A DNA stretch of 59,897 nucleotides from the NCBI RefSeq assembly GCF_003946245.1, contig NZ_RHNN01000024.1:1-59897 (forward strand), given 5' to 3'. The first letter of the stretch is position 1, and every line of letters starts with the position of its first letter. A program made the translations under genes and the position numbers. The notes beneath the pieces are model-generated. The model was not told the origin of the DNA, did not search any database, and saw nothing but the letters and a program-made list of their open reading frames with translations. This document shows, piece after piece, positions 35,396-46,520 of the stretch. Source of the DNA: Levilactobacillus cerevisiae. GTDB lineage: Bacteria > Bacillota > Bacilli > Lactobacillales > Lactobacillaceae.

Positions 35396-36469
35396 TTGAT
35401 TTCCGCGCAAGCACCCGGAAAACTTTATATTGCTGGCGAGTACGCCGTTGTGGAACCTGGTTATCCGGCCATTATTGTTGCCCTTAATCAGTTCGTCACC
35501 GTCACCATCACCCCCAGCCAAGACTACGGGCGGATCGCGTCCAAGCAGTACCAGGAAAACTCCCTGTACTGGCAGCGTCAGGGGGCCGAGCTGGTCTTTG
35601 ACAACCGGGACAATCCTTTCCATTACATCCTCTCGGCGATTCGGTTGACCGAGCAGTACGCTCAAGCACTGGGCAAGCCCTTAGCCATGTACCACTTAAA
35701 CGTCAATAGCGAGTTGGACAGCGCCGACGGTAAGAAGTACGGCCTCGGCTCGTCCGCCGCCGTCACCGTCGCAACCGTCAATGCCCTCTGTCAATTCTAC
35801 GATATTCAAATGAGCAAGGACCGCCTCTTCAAACTGGCAGCCATTGCCCATTTAGACGTGCAGGGTAACGGTTCCTTGGGTGACATTGCCGCTTCCGTTT
35901 ATGGGGGCTGGATCGCCTACCAAGCTTTTGACCGCGACTGGTTAGCCTCCGCACGTCGGGAACTGTCCTTAGAACAACTTTTAGACACCGACTGGCCCGG
36001 CTTGCAAATTGAACTGCTAACCCCACCAGAATCGTTGCGCTTAATGATTGGCTGGACCGGGACGCCCGCATCGACTTCGCATTTGGTCGACAAGATTGCC
36101 CTGTTTAAGGCCACTCGCCGCAAAGACTATCACGCCTTCCTCCGGGAAAGCCGCGAGTGCCTGCAGCGGATGATTGCCGGGTTCCACGACCAAAACTTAG
36201 ACGCCATTCAACATGAGATTGCCGTGAACCGGGACTTGTTGAATCGCTTAGCCTGCCTGAGTCACGTGACGATTGAAACGAGCTTGCTGAAAACCATGTG
36301 TGACATTGCCGTCCACATTGGTGGTGCGGCGAAATCGTCCGGCGCTGGTGGCGGTGATTGCGGGATCGTGATTATTAATGCGGCCAAAGATCTCGCCCAC
36401 CTGTTAACCGAATGGGAAGAGCGCGGCATTGAGCCACTAAAACTCAACGTCCACCACGTTATTGAATAA
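35396..36469 (+). CDS. pmk: Phosphomevalonate kinase
   Basis: The 357-residue GHMP kinase phosphorylates 5-phosphomevalonate. [20 protein letters not shown] at residues 5-24, the loop [18 protein letters not shown] and [13 protein letters not shown] are characteristic. It starts with TTG at 35396, preceded by AGAAGGGAC at somewhat long spacing. The 73-base gap after mvaD holds nothing evident. The gene overlaps the frame of fni upstream region but not its start. Confidence 0.94.
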   Translation: MISAQAPGKLYIAGEYAVVEPGYPAIIVALNQFVTVTITPSQDYGRIASKQYQENSLYWQRQGAELVFDNRDNPFHYILSAIRLTEQYAQALGKPLAMYHLNVNSELDSADGKKYGLGSSAAVTVATVNALCQFYDIQMSKDRLFKLAAIAHLDVQGNGSLGDIAASVYGGWIAYQAFDRDWLASARRELSLEQLLDTDWPGLQIELLTPPESLRLMIGWTGTPASTSHLVDKIALFKATRRKDYHAFLRESRECLQRMIAGFHDQNLDAIQHEIAVNRDLLNRLACLSHVTIETSLLKTMCDIAVHIGGAAKSSGAGGGDCGIVIINAAKDLAHLLTEWEERGIEPLKLNVHHVIE

Positions 36470-36482
36470 GGAGCACGCACTT

Positions 36483-37520
36483 ATGGATCTCTCACGTCAC
36501 GCCCACCGTAAAGATGAACACCTCTCGTTGGCAGAAAAATTTTATCAGCCCATCGCCGCTAGTCAGTTCGACCAGCTTCGTTTTGTTCACCAGAGTTTAC
36601 CAGAAATGGCGCGGGCCGACGTGGACCTGCAGACACAGCTAGGTTCCCTAACGCTCCCGGTACCGCTCATGATTGAAGCCATGACTGGCGGCAGTCCGCG
36701 CACCGGTCAGGTCAACGCCCAATTGGGTCGCCTGGCAGCGGCAACGGGGATGGCCGTGGCGAGCGGATCCCAGAGCATTGCCCTGCAAGATTCAAGTACG
36801 GTCAAAACGTTCACCCCATTGCGGGAAAACAATCCGGATGGCCTCGTTTTTGCCAACATCGGCGCCGGTCATACGGTTGCCCAGGCGCAAGCGGCCGTCA
36901 GCATGTTAGCCGCGGACGCCCTGGAGATCCACGTAAACTCGGCGCAAGAAATCGTCATGCCCGAGGGTGACCGCACCTTTCAGTGGCTCGCGGGCATTGG
37001 AGAAACGGTCGCCGCACTTGACGTCCCCGTCATCGTCAAGGAAGTTGGCTTCGGCATGGCCCACGAAACGTTGACGCAATTGGCTGAAGCCGGTGTGCAA
37101 ATCGTCGATCTCGGCGGTCGTGGCGGTACGAATTTCGTGCAAATTGAGAACTTCCGCCGTCCTGCCAAAGAACTGAGCTACCTGGATGGCTGGGGGCAGA
37201 GCACGGTTGAGTCCCTCTTTGAGGCCCAACAGGTTCCCCAGCTTCAGGTGATTGCGACTGGTGGCGTCCGGCAACCGTTGGACGCGGCCAAGGCCTTGGC
37301 CCTCGGTGCCCAAGTCGTCGGAAGTGCTGGTCAAATTCTCCACAGCCTGATTAAAACGGATGAAGCCACCACGCAAGCAATGCTCCTGAGCTGGCAAGAA
37401 GGCCTCCGGGACATTATGACGTTACTTGGTTGTACCAATTTGGCGGCACTCCGGGAAAAGCACCTGTTACTTTCAGCGGAATTGCTAGCTTATTGCCAGC
37501 AACGTGGCTTAACCTACTAG
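36483..37520 (+). CDS. fni: Type 2 isopentenyl-diphosphate isomerase (FMN-dependent)
   Basis: The 345-residue flavoenzyme interconverts isopentenyl and dimethylallyl diphosphate. RKDEHLSLA at the start, [31 protein letters not shown] and [10 protein letters not shown] mark the FMN and substrate site. The ATG at 36483 has AAGGAG nine bases upstream and lies 13 bases after the pmk stop. It completes the mevalonate operon and is followed by a strong terminator. Confidence 0.96.
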   Translation: MDLSRHAHRKDEHLSLAEKFYQPIAASQFDQLRFVHQSLPEMARADVDLQTQLGSLTLPVPLMIEAMTGGSPRTGQVNAQLGRLAAATGMAVASGSQSIALQDSSTVKTFTPLRENNPDGLVFANIGAGHTVAQAQAAVSMLAADALEIHVNSAQEIVMPEGDRTFQWLAGIGETVAALDVPVIVKEVGFGMAHETLTQLAEAGVQIVDLGGRGGTNFVQIENFRRPAKELSYLDGWGQSTVESLFEAQQVPQLQVIATGGVRQPLDAAKALALGAQVVGSAGQILHSLIKTDEATTQAMLLSWQEGLRDIMTLLGCTNLAALREKHLLLSAELLAYCQQRGLTY

Positions 37521-37571
37521 ATATGAGACATTTTTAATAGTCCTAATCTTAGGCTTATTGTTACTAACAAA

Positions 37572-37640
37572 TAAAAAGTTCCAGTAGATGATGGTGTTGC
37601 CGCGAAGCAACGCCTTGATCTACTGGAACTTTTTTATTTT
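37572..37640. terminator. Bidirectional terminator between fni and rsmF
   Basis: AAAAAGTTCCAGTAGAT pairs with ATCTACTGGAACTTTTTT across a 27-base loop that itself folds (GGTGTTGC with GCAACGCC). T-runs exist on both strands, serving both convergent genes. Confidence 0.88.
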
Positions 37641-38998
37641 TCGTTATCGTATACGGTGAAGCGGAGTCCTTTGGGGAAGAAATTTTTGACCGTTGTCCCC
37701 ACGACCTTACCAAAGCCCACCGGCTGACTGGCACACGTTAACAGGTACCAGCCCTTCGCTGGGGCCTCAGCCAAGGTAAACGTTTCGCCATGAACCCAGG
37801 CACGCCACTGGACGTCTGTAATGGCCAGCGTCTGTGGAACTGCCCGTGGATCACTGGCTAAGGCCAAGGCGTACGCCGGTTCGAAGCGGTTCTTCTTAAA
37901 CGTACCCAAGTGTAATCCGGGACGGAAAACGTGACACTTTTTCAGGTTCGGCAAGCCAGCTGGAACGGCGAATAATTGGTCCTTAACTGTCACCAAATCT
38001 GAATATGGGCTCTGCCCCAAGACTTGCTTAGCGAAATCTTGCCACAGTTTGCGCTGGTCGGTAGTCAGTGGATTCCCCACTTTAGCTGCACCGTGAATCG
38101 GCGTTGCTTCCCCGGCATCCCGCACTAATTTAGCCACAAAATGGCCTTCACCCTGCATCAAGTGTGGGAACAAGCGAGCCGCCTTCTGCAATTCGGGATT
38201 GCCGTCAGCCCAGTCAGGACGGGCATCCACGACGCCACCCACTTTGGTGATTGGTGCTAAGTGAAATTCAGGATAAGTCGCCAAGACCCAGGCCATCATC
38301 TGTTCGTCTTCCTCGGGCGCAAACGTGCAGGTAGAATAGATCAACTGTCCGCCAGGCTTCACCATCTTCAACGCTTCCATCATAATTTCCCTTTGGCGGG
38401 TGGCACACTCCTGAACATAATCTAAAGACCAGTAGTCCATGGCCGCGGGATCCTTGCGGAACATGCCCTCACCAGAACACGGCGCATCAACCAGTACCTT
38501 GTCAAAGTAATCGGGAAACACGGGGCTCAGGCGATCCGGTGACTCATTTAAAATGAGTGCGGACTGAACGCCAAACCGTTCGACATTTTCCGCAAGAATC
38601 TTGACGCGCTTACGGTTGATCTCATTGGTCACTAAGAGCCCGGTTCCCTGGAGATAGCTGGCCAGGTGCGTCGTTTTGCCACCGGGGGCGGCACAGAGAT
38701 CTAGCACCTTATCACCCGGTTGAGGCGCAGCGGTGGCGCCAACAAACATTGCACTCGGTTCCTGACTGTAGACGGCCCCACTTTGATGCATCAGGGTTCG
38801 TCCACCCACCGTGCCAAAATGGCCCAACGGCTCGTAGGGAACCTGTGGTGCTTCGGTGAGGGTCGTCGGCAAATCATGATGGGCCGGGTTCGTCCGGTAC
38901 CCACTCAGGCTAGGCGTGTCAAAACTCGCAAAAAATGCGGCGGCATCCGCGCCTAAAAGCTGCTGGTACTTCGTGATAAAATCATCAGGTAAGTTCAC
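37634..38998 (-). CDS. rsmF: RsmF/NOP2-type rRNA cytosine-C5 methyltransferase
   Basis: This 454-residue enzyme uses S-adenosylmethionine to methylate cytosine C5 in 16S rRNA. The cofactor motif is VLDLCAAPGGKTTHLAS, and the two cysteines of the family are in VDAPCSGEGMFRKD and STCTFAPEEDEQ. A C-terminal RNA-binding region (about 290-454) resembles the PUA-like and FAE domains. It is monocistronic. Confidence 0.93.
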   Translation of the reverse strand: MNLPDDFITKYQQLLGADAAAFFASFDTPSLSGYRTNPAHHDLPTTLTEAPQVPYEPLGHFGTVGGRTLMHQSGAVYSQEPSAMFVGATAAPQPGDKVLDLCAAPGGKTTHLASYLQGTGLLVTNEINRKRVKILAENVERFGVQSALILNESPDRLSPVFPDYFDKVLVDAPCSGEGMFRKDPAAMDYWSLDYVQECATRQREIMMEALKMVKPGGQLIYSTCTFAPEEDEQMMAWVLATYPEFHLAPITKVGGVVDARPDWADGNPELQKAARLFPHLMQGEGHFVAKLVRDAGEATPIHGAAKVGNPLTTDQRKLWQDFAKQVLGQSPYSDLVTVKDQLFAVPAGLPNLKKCHVFRPGLHLGTFKKNRFEPAYALALASDPRAVPQTLAITDVQWRAWVHGETFTLAEAPAKGWYLLTCASQPVGFGKVVGTTVKNFFPKGLRFTVYDNEK

Positions 38999-39218
38999 CG
39001 TTATTCCTCCATTTTGTTAGTTACAACTAATTGATTGCTATATACATTGATATCTATTTCAAGTCGATTTCTTTTTTATTATACCTGTTTCTCCGCTTCA
39101 GGACTACCCACCTGAAAGTGAATTGGTCGCTATTTTCAGAAATTTGTGTTAGATTGAAACAGCTAGTTTATTTTGAAATCGAATCCAATCAACCAACGAA
39201 ATTGCGAGGTGTTTCTCT

Positions 39219-40031
39219 TTGGAAAGAAAATTAATTGCCATTGATTTGGATGGCACCACACTGAATGCAGATGCACAAATCTCTGTGAAAACCAAACGGG
39301 TCCTGACACAGGCCCGTGAAGCTGGCCACATCGTGAGCATCGTGACGGGTCGCCCCAACCGGATCTCTGCCAACTTTTATGACGAGTTACACCTGGATGG
39401 CCCCATGATCAATTTTAACGGCAGTCTGGGTCACATCCCCCACCAACAGTGGCATGATGAATATCAATATACCTTTAACAAGGAAGTTGCCTTTGACCTA
39501 TTGGCTCACCGTGAAGAACTGGGAATCAACATGATTGCTGCCGAGGGTAAGAATCTCTTCCTGGCGGTTCGTGACCAACCGGTAGAGGTCGGCTTCTTCC
39601 CTTCTGTGTTGCAATCAAATCAAATTTTGAATCAGAAGACCCTGACGGAAAACCCGACGAGCCTAACCGTGGCGGTTGACCGTAGCCACCAAGAACACCT
39701 GCTGAGCTACCTGCAACATAACTTTAGCAACGAAGTGGATGCAGCCCCTTGGGGTGGTCCCAACGCCGTCGTTGAACTCGGCGTTAAGGGCGTTCAAAAG
39801 GCAACCGGGGTAGACTTTTTGGCCCACCAATACCACGTGGAACGCAAAAACATCATTGCATTTGGCGATGAACACAACGATTCGGCCATGATTGATTATG
39901 CCGGTTGGGGTGTCGCGATGCAAAACGCCACGCCAACCATCAAAGGTTTGGCCCAAGATGTCACTACCTTGGACAACGACCATGATGGCCTGGCCACTTA
40001 CTTGCAAGACTACTTACAGCTCGCTGAATAA
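39219..40031 (+). CDS. Cof-type HAD phosphatase
   Basis: The 270-residue protein has HAD motif I at AIDLDGTTLN, motif II in IVTGRP, and the closing acidic motif FGDEHNDSAMIDYAG. The C2-type cap lies between about residues 85 and 185. Such enzymes dephosphorylate sugar phosphates or flavin precursors; substrate is not assignable. It starts with TTG at 39219, with GCGAGGTG upstream. A terminator follows. Confidence 0.9.
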   Translation: MERKLIAIDLDGTTLNADAQISVKTKRVLTQAREAGHIVSIVTGRPNRISANFYDELHLDGPMINFNGSLGHIPHQQWHDEYQYTFNKEVAFDLLAHREELGINMIAAEGKNLFLAVRDQPVEVGFFPSVLQSNQILNQKTLTENPTSLTVAVDRSHQEHLLSYLQHNFSNEVDAAPWGGPNAVVELGVKGVQKATGVDFLAHQYHVERKNIIAFGDEHNDSAMIDYAGWGVAMQNATPTIKGLAQDVTTLDNDHDGLATYLQDYLQLAE

Positions 40032-40037
40032 ATGATT

Positions 40038-40074
40038 AAAGGCATCACCCCGATTGTGGGATGATGCCTTTTTT
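40038..40074 (+). terminator. Terminator of the HAD phosphatase gene
   Basis: AAAGGCATCACCCC pairs with GGGATGATGCC followed by six T. Confidence 0.9.
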
Positions 40075-40109
40075 GTTAACAATTTTAAGGCAACATTGTC
40101 TAAACCTGC

Positions 40110-40290
40110 CGGCTTACCGTTCGCCAAATTTAGGCCGGAACGCTGTGGGCAGGACGCGGGTAGCCTGAGAAGCGGTCTACCTGCTCGCTTTGAACCGCCG
40201 AGCCCGCGTTTCAAAGTCGCCATTTTCCAAGAAGAGCACATGGAAAATCCCACGGCTGAGCCTAAATTTGGCTCACTCGCGCCTACATAG
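40110..40290 (+). repeat. Structured repeat family A, copy 3
   Basis: The copy shares most of the sequence of 5991-6174 but has paired changes. P3 is GGTAG with CTACC (GGAAG with CTTCC in copy 1), and P5 is ATTTTCCA with TGGAAAAT with a different loop. P1 (CCAAATTTAGG), P2 (GCTGTGGG with CCCACGGC) and P4 are kept. Family B copy 3 follows 80 bases later. Confidence 0.75.
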
Positions 40291-40369
40291 ACAGTATCCA
40301 ATAACCGTGGACAAACGCTGTCAATCGAGCGTTGTTCACATCAATGTCATATTGAAAAAACAATCATAA

Positions 40370-40555
40370 CCGGAGGAGGACAGAGGTGGAGGCAGCTGTG
40401 TCGACGACGTTAGCTGAACGGTCTGCTCAGGTTACGTCGTGGGACGCGTTTGGAGACTGTCGTTTTTGGACAGGCTTTAAACCGAGCCGGAGGACCGCTC
40501 CACAGGCCGCAGGCGGTCCCCATAGCAGGCGGAATCTCTGGCAGCCGCAGGTGGC
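40370..40555 (+). repeat. Structured repeat family B, copy 3
   Basis: The outer stem is CAGAGGT with ATCTCTG. The first hairpin is ACGACGTTA with TTACGTCGT. The second is GTTTGGAG with CTTTAAAC, with two G-U pairs on the plus strand, plus CTGTC with GACAG. The third is GGACCGC with GCGGTCC. It ends 68 bases before the stop codon of the minus-strand peptidase gene. Confidence 0.75.
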
Positions 40556-40622
40556 AATTTACCACCAGTTTTATGAATTTACTCCCTGGGCCATTTTAGT
40601 TTTTTGGAACTTCCATCCTTAG

Positions 40623-41774
40623 CTATTTAACATCAAAATACGCTGGTAGTAACTGTTGATACAGCGTCGTAAAGTCCAGGAACATTTGACGATCGACGTA
40701 CTCGTCCACCTGATGGGCCGTGTTGCTGCCGGGACCGAAGACGATGAACGGGAACTGGTTGCCCTTGTCCTTCAGTAGATTCGACGCATCGGTAACGGCG
40801 GGTAACGGCAGTTTTGGAATCGGTTCACCAGCGAATGGCTCCCCTAATTTTGCCGCGAGATTACTCAGGGGGTTGTCCTGGGGTTCCTCAACCGGGAATT
40901 GGTCCATGTAGATGTCCATGCCCACCTGGGCACCGTGCGCGTTTTGCTGGTCAATCAGATGTTGCAGCGTCGTCCGCACCTCGGCATTGTTGAATTCTGG
41001 AATCGTCCGCACGTTCATTTCGGCCGTCGCCGCCTCTGGAATGGAATTGACCTGGTTACCACCATTAAAAATCGTGGTGTTGAAGGCCAGTTTACCCAAT
41101 AAGGCATTTTCTCGATCAGCCCCGCGGAAGGTCCGGTTAGCCTGCGTCAACACCTGTAACAGCGGATCAATGGCGTTCGCGCCCAGTTCTGGCATGGAAC
41201 TGTGCGCAGCTAAGCCTTTGGACATCAGCCGAATGTCCATTGAGCCCTTGTGAGACGAGAATAAATTATAGCCGGTGGGTTCGCCAATTAGCAAGGCATC
41301 CACGTCATCCATGGCGCCCTGCTCATAAAACGCCTGCGATCCATATTCACCGACCTCTTCGCCCACCGTGGCCATCAGCCGAATCCGCCCCTGCTTGGGT
41401 TGCCCGTTCGCGTGGAGTTCAATCAGGGCAATCACCAGGGCGGCCAAGCCAGATTTCATATCAGCCGCGCCACGCCCGTACAGCCGACCGTCACGTTCGG
41501 TTAAGGTAAATGGGTCACTTTGCCATTGACTGAGGTCACCGGGTGAGACAACGTCCATGTGACCGGACACACCCAGGACGGGTGAACCGCTCCCAATTTC
41601 AGCAACCAAGTTTGTCCGCTGATCACTCAGGGGCACGAGCTTCGCCTGAATGTCGTGCTCACGCAAGACCTGTTGCAGGTACGTGGCCACAGCGACCTCG
41701 TGATCATTGACCGTGTGAATCGCTACCAAATCACTGAGAATCTGAACCTTCTGCGCATCCGTGAAAACTGCCAT
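40623..41774 (-). CDS. M20 metallopeptidase (ArgE/DapE/ACY1 family)
   Basis: The 383-residue zinc enzyme has LGVSGHMDVVSPGD and RGAADMKSGLAALV for metal binding, ATVGEEVGEYGS with the catalytic Glu pair, and a dimerisation domain in the middle. It most resembles succinyl-diaminopimelate desuccinylase/ArgE-type proteins of lactobacilli; whether it acts in lysine synthesis or on peptides is not decidable. The ATG at 41774 has AAAGGAGG upstream; the open frame goes back to 41849 without a site. Confidence 0.9.
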   Translation of the reverse strand: MAVFTDAQKVQILSDLVAIHTVNDHEVAVATYLQQVLREHDIQAKLVPLSDQRTNLVAEIGSGSPVLGVSGHMDVVSPGDLSQWQSDPFTLTERDGRLYGRGAADMKSGLAALVIALIELHANGQPKQGRIRLMATVGEEVGEYGSQAFYEQGAMDDVDALLIGEPTGYNLFSSHKGSMDIRLMSKGLAAHSSMPELGANAIDPLLQVLTQANRTFRGADRENALLGKLAFNTTIFNGGNQVNSIPEAATAEMNVRTIPEFNNAEVRTTLQHLIDQQNAHGAQVGMDIYMDQFPVEEPQDNPLSNLAAKLGEPFAGEPIPKLPLPAVTDASNLLKDKGNQFPFIVFGPGSNTAHQVDEYVDRQMFLDFTTLYQQLLPAYFDVK

Positions 41775-41884
41775 CACTGATTCCTCCTTTAACGTTAAAC
41801 CTGACACCTTAGCGACAAATTCGCTGCCATTTCGCCAAAAACGGCCCACCCATCTACAGGTGAGCCGTTTGCTAATAATTTGTT

Positions 41885-43390
<1,506 letters not shown>

Positions 43391-43456
43391 TCAACTCTCC
43401 ATTCATTCGTTCGTTAGCGACGGCCTAATTTTTGCCGTGATGTCGCACTTGTTACT

Positions 43457-43485
43457 AGTATACCGAAAAGGAACGGTTTAGCCAA
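43457..43485 (-). promoter_or_regulatory. glpK promoter
   Basis: On the minus strand -35 TTGGCT (43480-43485) and -10 TATACT (43457-43462) are separated by 17 bases. The adjacent AAAACGTTTGG resembles a catabolite (cre) half-site but fits the consensus poorly, so I do not claim one. Confidence 0.65.
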
Positions 43486-43500
43486 ACGTTTTTATAAATG

Positions 43501-43542
43501 AAACCGCCACCAATACCGGTATATCCGAGTTGGTGGCGGTTT
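43501..43542 (-). terminator. Perfect 13-base inverted repeat, probable terminator of the tautomerase gene
   Basis: AAACCGCCACCAA and TTGGTGGCGGTTT pair perfectly around a 16-base loop, about 20 bases beyond the stop at 43564. The T-run after it is short (TTTCATTT). Confidence 0.6.
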
Positions 43543-43563
43543 ATAAGTTTTCACAAATATTGA

Positions 43564-43752
43564 CTACTTTTCGTCACTCTTTAAAACGCCAGCCACACCG
43601 TAACGGTTAGGTTGCATTTCGCGTAAAATGACGTGGACGTGTTCTGCTGGTGCACCGGTGTTCTTGGTGACAGCAGTGGTCACGTCTTGCACTAGGGCCT
43701 TCAATTGATCCTGTGAACGGCCAGCGATTAAATCGATGTTAACAATTGGCAT
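43564..43752 (-). CDS. 4-oxalocrotonate tautomerase family protein
   Basis: This 62-residue protein begins MPIVNIDLIAGR, so processing exposes the catalytic Pro1. It has the family's conserved RSQDQLKALVQDVT and HVHVILREM segments. It forms hexamers in relatives and isomerises 2-hydroxymuconate-like acids; in lactobacilli without that pathway the true substrate is unknown. AAGGGAACG precedes the ATG. Confidence 0.92.
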   Translation of the reverse strand: MPIVNIDLIAGRSQDQLKALVQDVTTAVTKNTGAPAEHVHVILREMQPNRYGVAGVLKSDEK

Positions 43753-43892
43753 TAATCTCGTTCCCTTCTGTTAGTAGATATAGACATTATACCGGTTCGT
43801 CCTCTACAGGGCAATGCTCTCAGTTTTTTACCTGTCAAAATTTGGTTCGGAAGTTCACCCAATTAATTGGTGGGTTTTGCCAGTCGGTTACC

Positions 43893-44789
43893 TCATTTTG
43901 TTTGTGAATCTTGCTTTAACTTCAACTGCTCCGTCTCATTATAGAAATTCCCTTCGATATCGACAGTGTTGACCAGGTTAACGAAGGCGTTGGGATCGAC
44001 ATCCTTAACGGCGTGCTCCAATGCATAAAGTTCATACCGCGAAATAACTGTCATCAACACGGCACCATCTTTGCGGGTGTACGCGCCAAAGGACGGAATC
44101 ACCGTAATCCCCCGAATCAAGGTCTTGTTTAGCTCGTCGATCACCACGTCCTGTTGCGTCGTCACAATAAAGGCTGTCAGTTTTTGGTGTCGCGTGTGGA
44201 TACTGTCCACGACCCGTGACATGGCATAGATGGAAATAATGGTGTAGAGCGCACTCTCCCAGCCAAACAGGAAGCCTGCCAGAATCACGATACTGAAGTT
44301 GATCATCATCATCAACGTCCCAATCGTCCGGCCAGTCGTCTTTTCTAGCACCACGGCGATGATATCCATCCCACCGGTGGAAAAGCCGTTCTTCAAGGGG
44401 TATGCCACGCCGACTCCGGTCAAGATACCCCCAAACAAGGCCGCCAGTAGCGAGTTGTTGGAGATGTTATTCACGGGGACCACGATGGCCAGTAGCGACG
44501 TCAGGACGGCCACGGCGATTGAATAAATGGTAAAGCTTCGGCCGACCTTAAACCAGCCCAGTAGCCCAATGGGGATGTTGAACAGTAAGATGAACCACCC
44601 AGTGCTCACCTGGATGCCCCCCATTTCTAAGAGCGTCGAGATAATCTGAGAAATCCCGTTGATTCCGGCACTAAAGATTTTCCCTGGTACCAGAAACTCG
44701 TTCAGGGCAATCGCGGTAATGATTGCGGACCCGATTAAAATCAACAGGTGTTTCCCCAATTCACGCCTATTTTCTAATGTATTTCTCAT
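43893..44789 (-). CDS. YitT-family membrane protein (DUF161 and DUF2179)
   Basis: The 298-residue protein has five to six transmembrane segments in two YitT-like repeats (1-~205), with the typical FSTGGMDIIAVVLEKTTGR. A cytoplasmic DUF2179 domain (~215-285) includes KTLIRGITVIPSFGAYTRKD and VLMTVISRYE. Function is unknown in the family. AGAGGAG precedes the ATG. Confidence 0.9.
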   Translation of the reverse strand: MRNTLENRRELGKHLLILIGSAIITAIALNEFLVPGKIFSAGINGISQIISTLLEMGGIQVSTGWFILLFNIPIGLLGWFKVGRSFTIYSIAVAVLTSLLAIVVPVNNISNNSLLAALFGGILTGVGVAYPLKNGFSTGGMDIIAVVLEKTTGRTIGTLMMMINFSIVILAGFLFGWESALYTIISIYAMSRVVDSIHTRHQKLTAFIVTTQQDVVIDELNKTLIRGITVIPSFGAYTRKDGAVLMTVISRYELYALEHAVKDVDPNAFVNLVNTVDIEGNFYNETEQLKLKQDSQTK

Positions 44790-44998
44790 TTTTAACTCCT
44801 CTCACGGGAATGTCGTTTTCATTATTTAACCACATCCACGGGCTGTTGACCAGCGAGAATATGGGCTTTAACGAGTGAACGAACGGTCAAAGGCCCAAAT
44901 GACTGGCAAACTTTCTGCATAAATAATTATTTTTATGAGAGTTATAAATAAAATAATTAAAAACACCCCGAAATTAATCGTACCAAAAATAAACATGC

Positions 44999-45004
44999 TA
45001 AAAT
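44999..45004 (+). promoter_or_regulatory. Extended -10 for the dipeptidase gene
   Basis: ATGCTAAAAT has a TAAAAT -10 preceded by TGC, 44 bases upstream of the TTG start at 45048. The -35 region is A/T-rich without a clear consensus. Confidence 0.45.
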
Positions 45005-45047
45005 GAAGACTGTACCTGCAACCTAAATTTGGAAAGGAGACTCCCCA

Positions 45048-46463
45048 TTGAATTATTCCGCTTGTACCAGTATTTTGATTGGTCCGCAGGCCACTGTGGA
45101 TGGGTCGGTGATGATTGGTCGTAACGAAGATGCCAAGGCGGCGTGGCCCAAGCATTTTGTCGTGCACCAGGCAAAAACGGCGTCAACGCCCCAACAATTT
45201 ACCAGCACGGATAACGGCTTTACCATGCCTTTACCCCAAACGGCAGCGAAGTACACGGCCACGCCTGAATGGACGGATAAGTTTGGCCTGTTTGAAGAGG
45301 ATGGCATTAACGCGTACGGTGTTGCGATGAGCGCTACGGAAAGTACCTATTCCAACGAACGGGTGCTCGGCGCTGATCCGTTGGTCAAGGACGGTATTGG
45401 TGAAGAAGCCATGGTGACTGTGGTCCTGCCCTACGTCAAAACGGCGCGTGAAGGTGTCCAGCGCCTAGGCCAATTGGTTGAAACGTACGGAACCAGTGAG
45501 TCCAACGGGATTTTGTTTGCTGACCAACATGAAGCTTGGTACCTGGAAACGGGCGCCGGCCATTACTGGGTCGCGCAACGAATTCCGGCCAACGGTTACG
45601 CCGTGGTGGCCAACCAAATGGCCATTCAAGCCATTGATTTTCACGATAGCGCCAATTTCTTGTTTGCTCGTAATCTGCAAGCATTCGTGACGGAAAATCA
45701 TTTGAATCCGCACAGTGACCGTTTCATCTGGCGCGACATCTTTGGTACCCAGGATCAATCGGATTTGTACTACAACACCCCGCGGGTCTGGTACGGTCAA
45801 CACCGTTTCACCCCGCAGGTGCATCAGGAACCGCAATCATTTGATTTACCTTTTATTCAGTACGCCGATCACCTGCTGGCCATTGATGATGCCCAGGGCT
45901 ACCTCAGTAGTCATTACGAAGGCACACCGTACGATCCGGTCGGTGCTGGGACGAACGACCAGAAGACCTTGTTCCGGCCAATCAGTTTAGCCAAGACGCA
46001 GGAATCACACGTTTTACAGTTGCGTCCCGCCATGGAACCAGCCCTTGCTGGCATTCAGTGGTTGGCCATGGGCGTTGCCGCGCAAAGCGTCTACGTCCCA
46101 TTCTACGCGGGGATTGACGACACGCCTGCTGCCTACCATTTGGGCGCAGAGACCTACGACGGTGAATCCGCCTATTGGGTTTACAAATTGGTCAGTGTCC
46201 TGCTAGACGCGCACTACCACGACGCCTGGCCAACGGTGAGCGCCGTGCAAAAGGAGTTGCGGATTGCCTTTAAACAATCCGTCCAAGCAACAGATGCAAC
46301 GGGCCAACGCCTGTCTGGCATCGAACTGAGTCATTACTTAACGCAACAGGCAAACAGTAACGCCGCATTGGGAATTCGACGTTACCGGGAGCTCGCAGCG
46401 GCCTTGATTACCAAGGCAACCGACTTGGGGCCCCTGAATTACCACCAGGACCTCAATTTATAA
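45048..46463 (+). CDS. pepD: C69-family dipeptidase
   Basis: The 471-residue protein belongs to the N-terminal-nucleophile C69 peptidases that split broad-range dipeptides. Cys6 in MNYSACTSILIG is the expected nucleophile once the N-terminus is trimmed. DGSVMIGRNEDAKAAWPKHF (18 and following residues) and ANQMAIQ fit. The start is TTG at 45048 with GGAAAGGAG eight bases upstream. An amino-acid permease gene follows 57 bases later, so peptides and amino acids may be handled together. Confidence 0.92.
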   Translation: MNYSACTSILIGPQATVDGSVMIGRNEDAKAAWPKHFVVHQAKTASTPQQFTSTDNGFTMPLPQTAAKYTATPEWTDKFGLFEEDGINAYGVAMSATESTYSNERVLGADPLVKDGIGEEAMVTVVLPYVKTAREGVQRLGQLVETYGTSESNGILFADQHEAWYLETGAGHYWVAQRIPANGYAVVANQMAIQAIDFHDSANFLFARNLQAFVTENHLNPHSDRFIWRDIFGTQDQSDLYYNTPRVWYGQHRFTPQVHQEPQSFDLPFIQYADHLLAIDDAQGYLSSHYEGTPYDPVGAGTNDQKTLFRPISLAKTQESHVLQLRPAMEPALAGIQWLAMGVAAQSVYVPFYAGIDDTPAAYHLGAETYDGESAYWVYKLVSVLLDAHYHDAWPTVSAVQKELRIAFKQSVQATDATGQRLSGIELSHYLTQQANSNAALGIRRYRELAAALITKATDLGPLNYHQDLNL

Positions 46464-46520
46464 TTACGGTAATGCTAGTGTGGGGCTAGTCCTTACCACA
46501 TAATATGGGAGATATTAAAA

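Noticed and set aside
43480..43500. Possible catabolite (cre) site before glpK
   Set aside because: AAAACGTTTGG has the central CG but mismatches the outer conserved bases, so the evidence is too weak.
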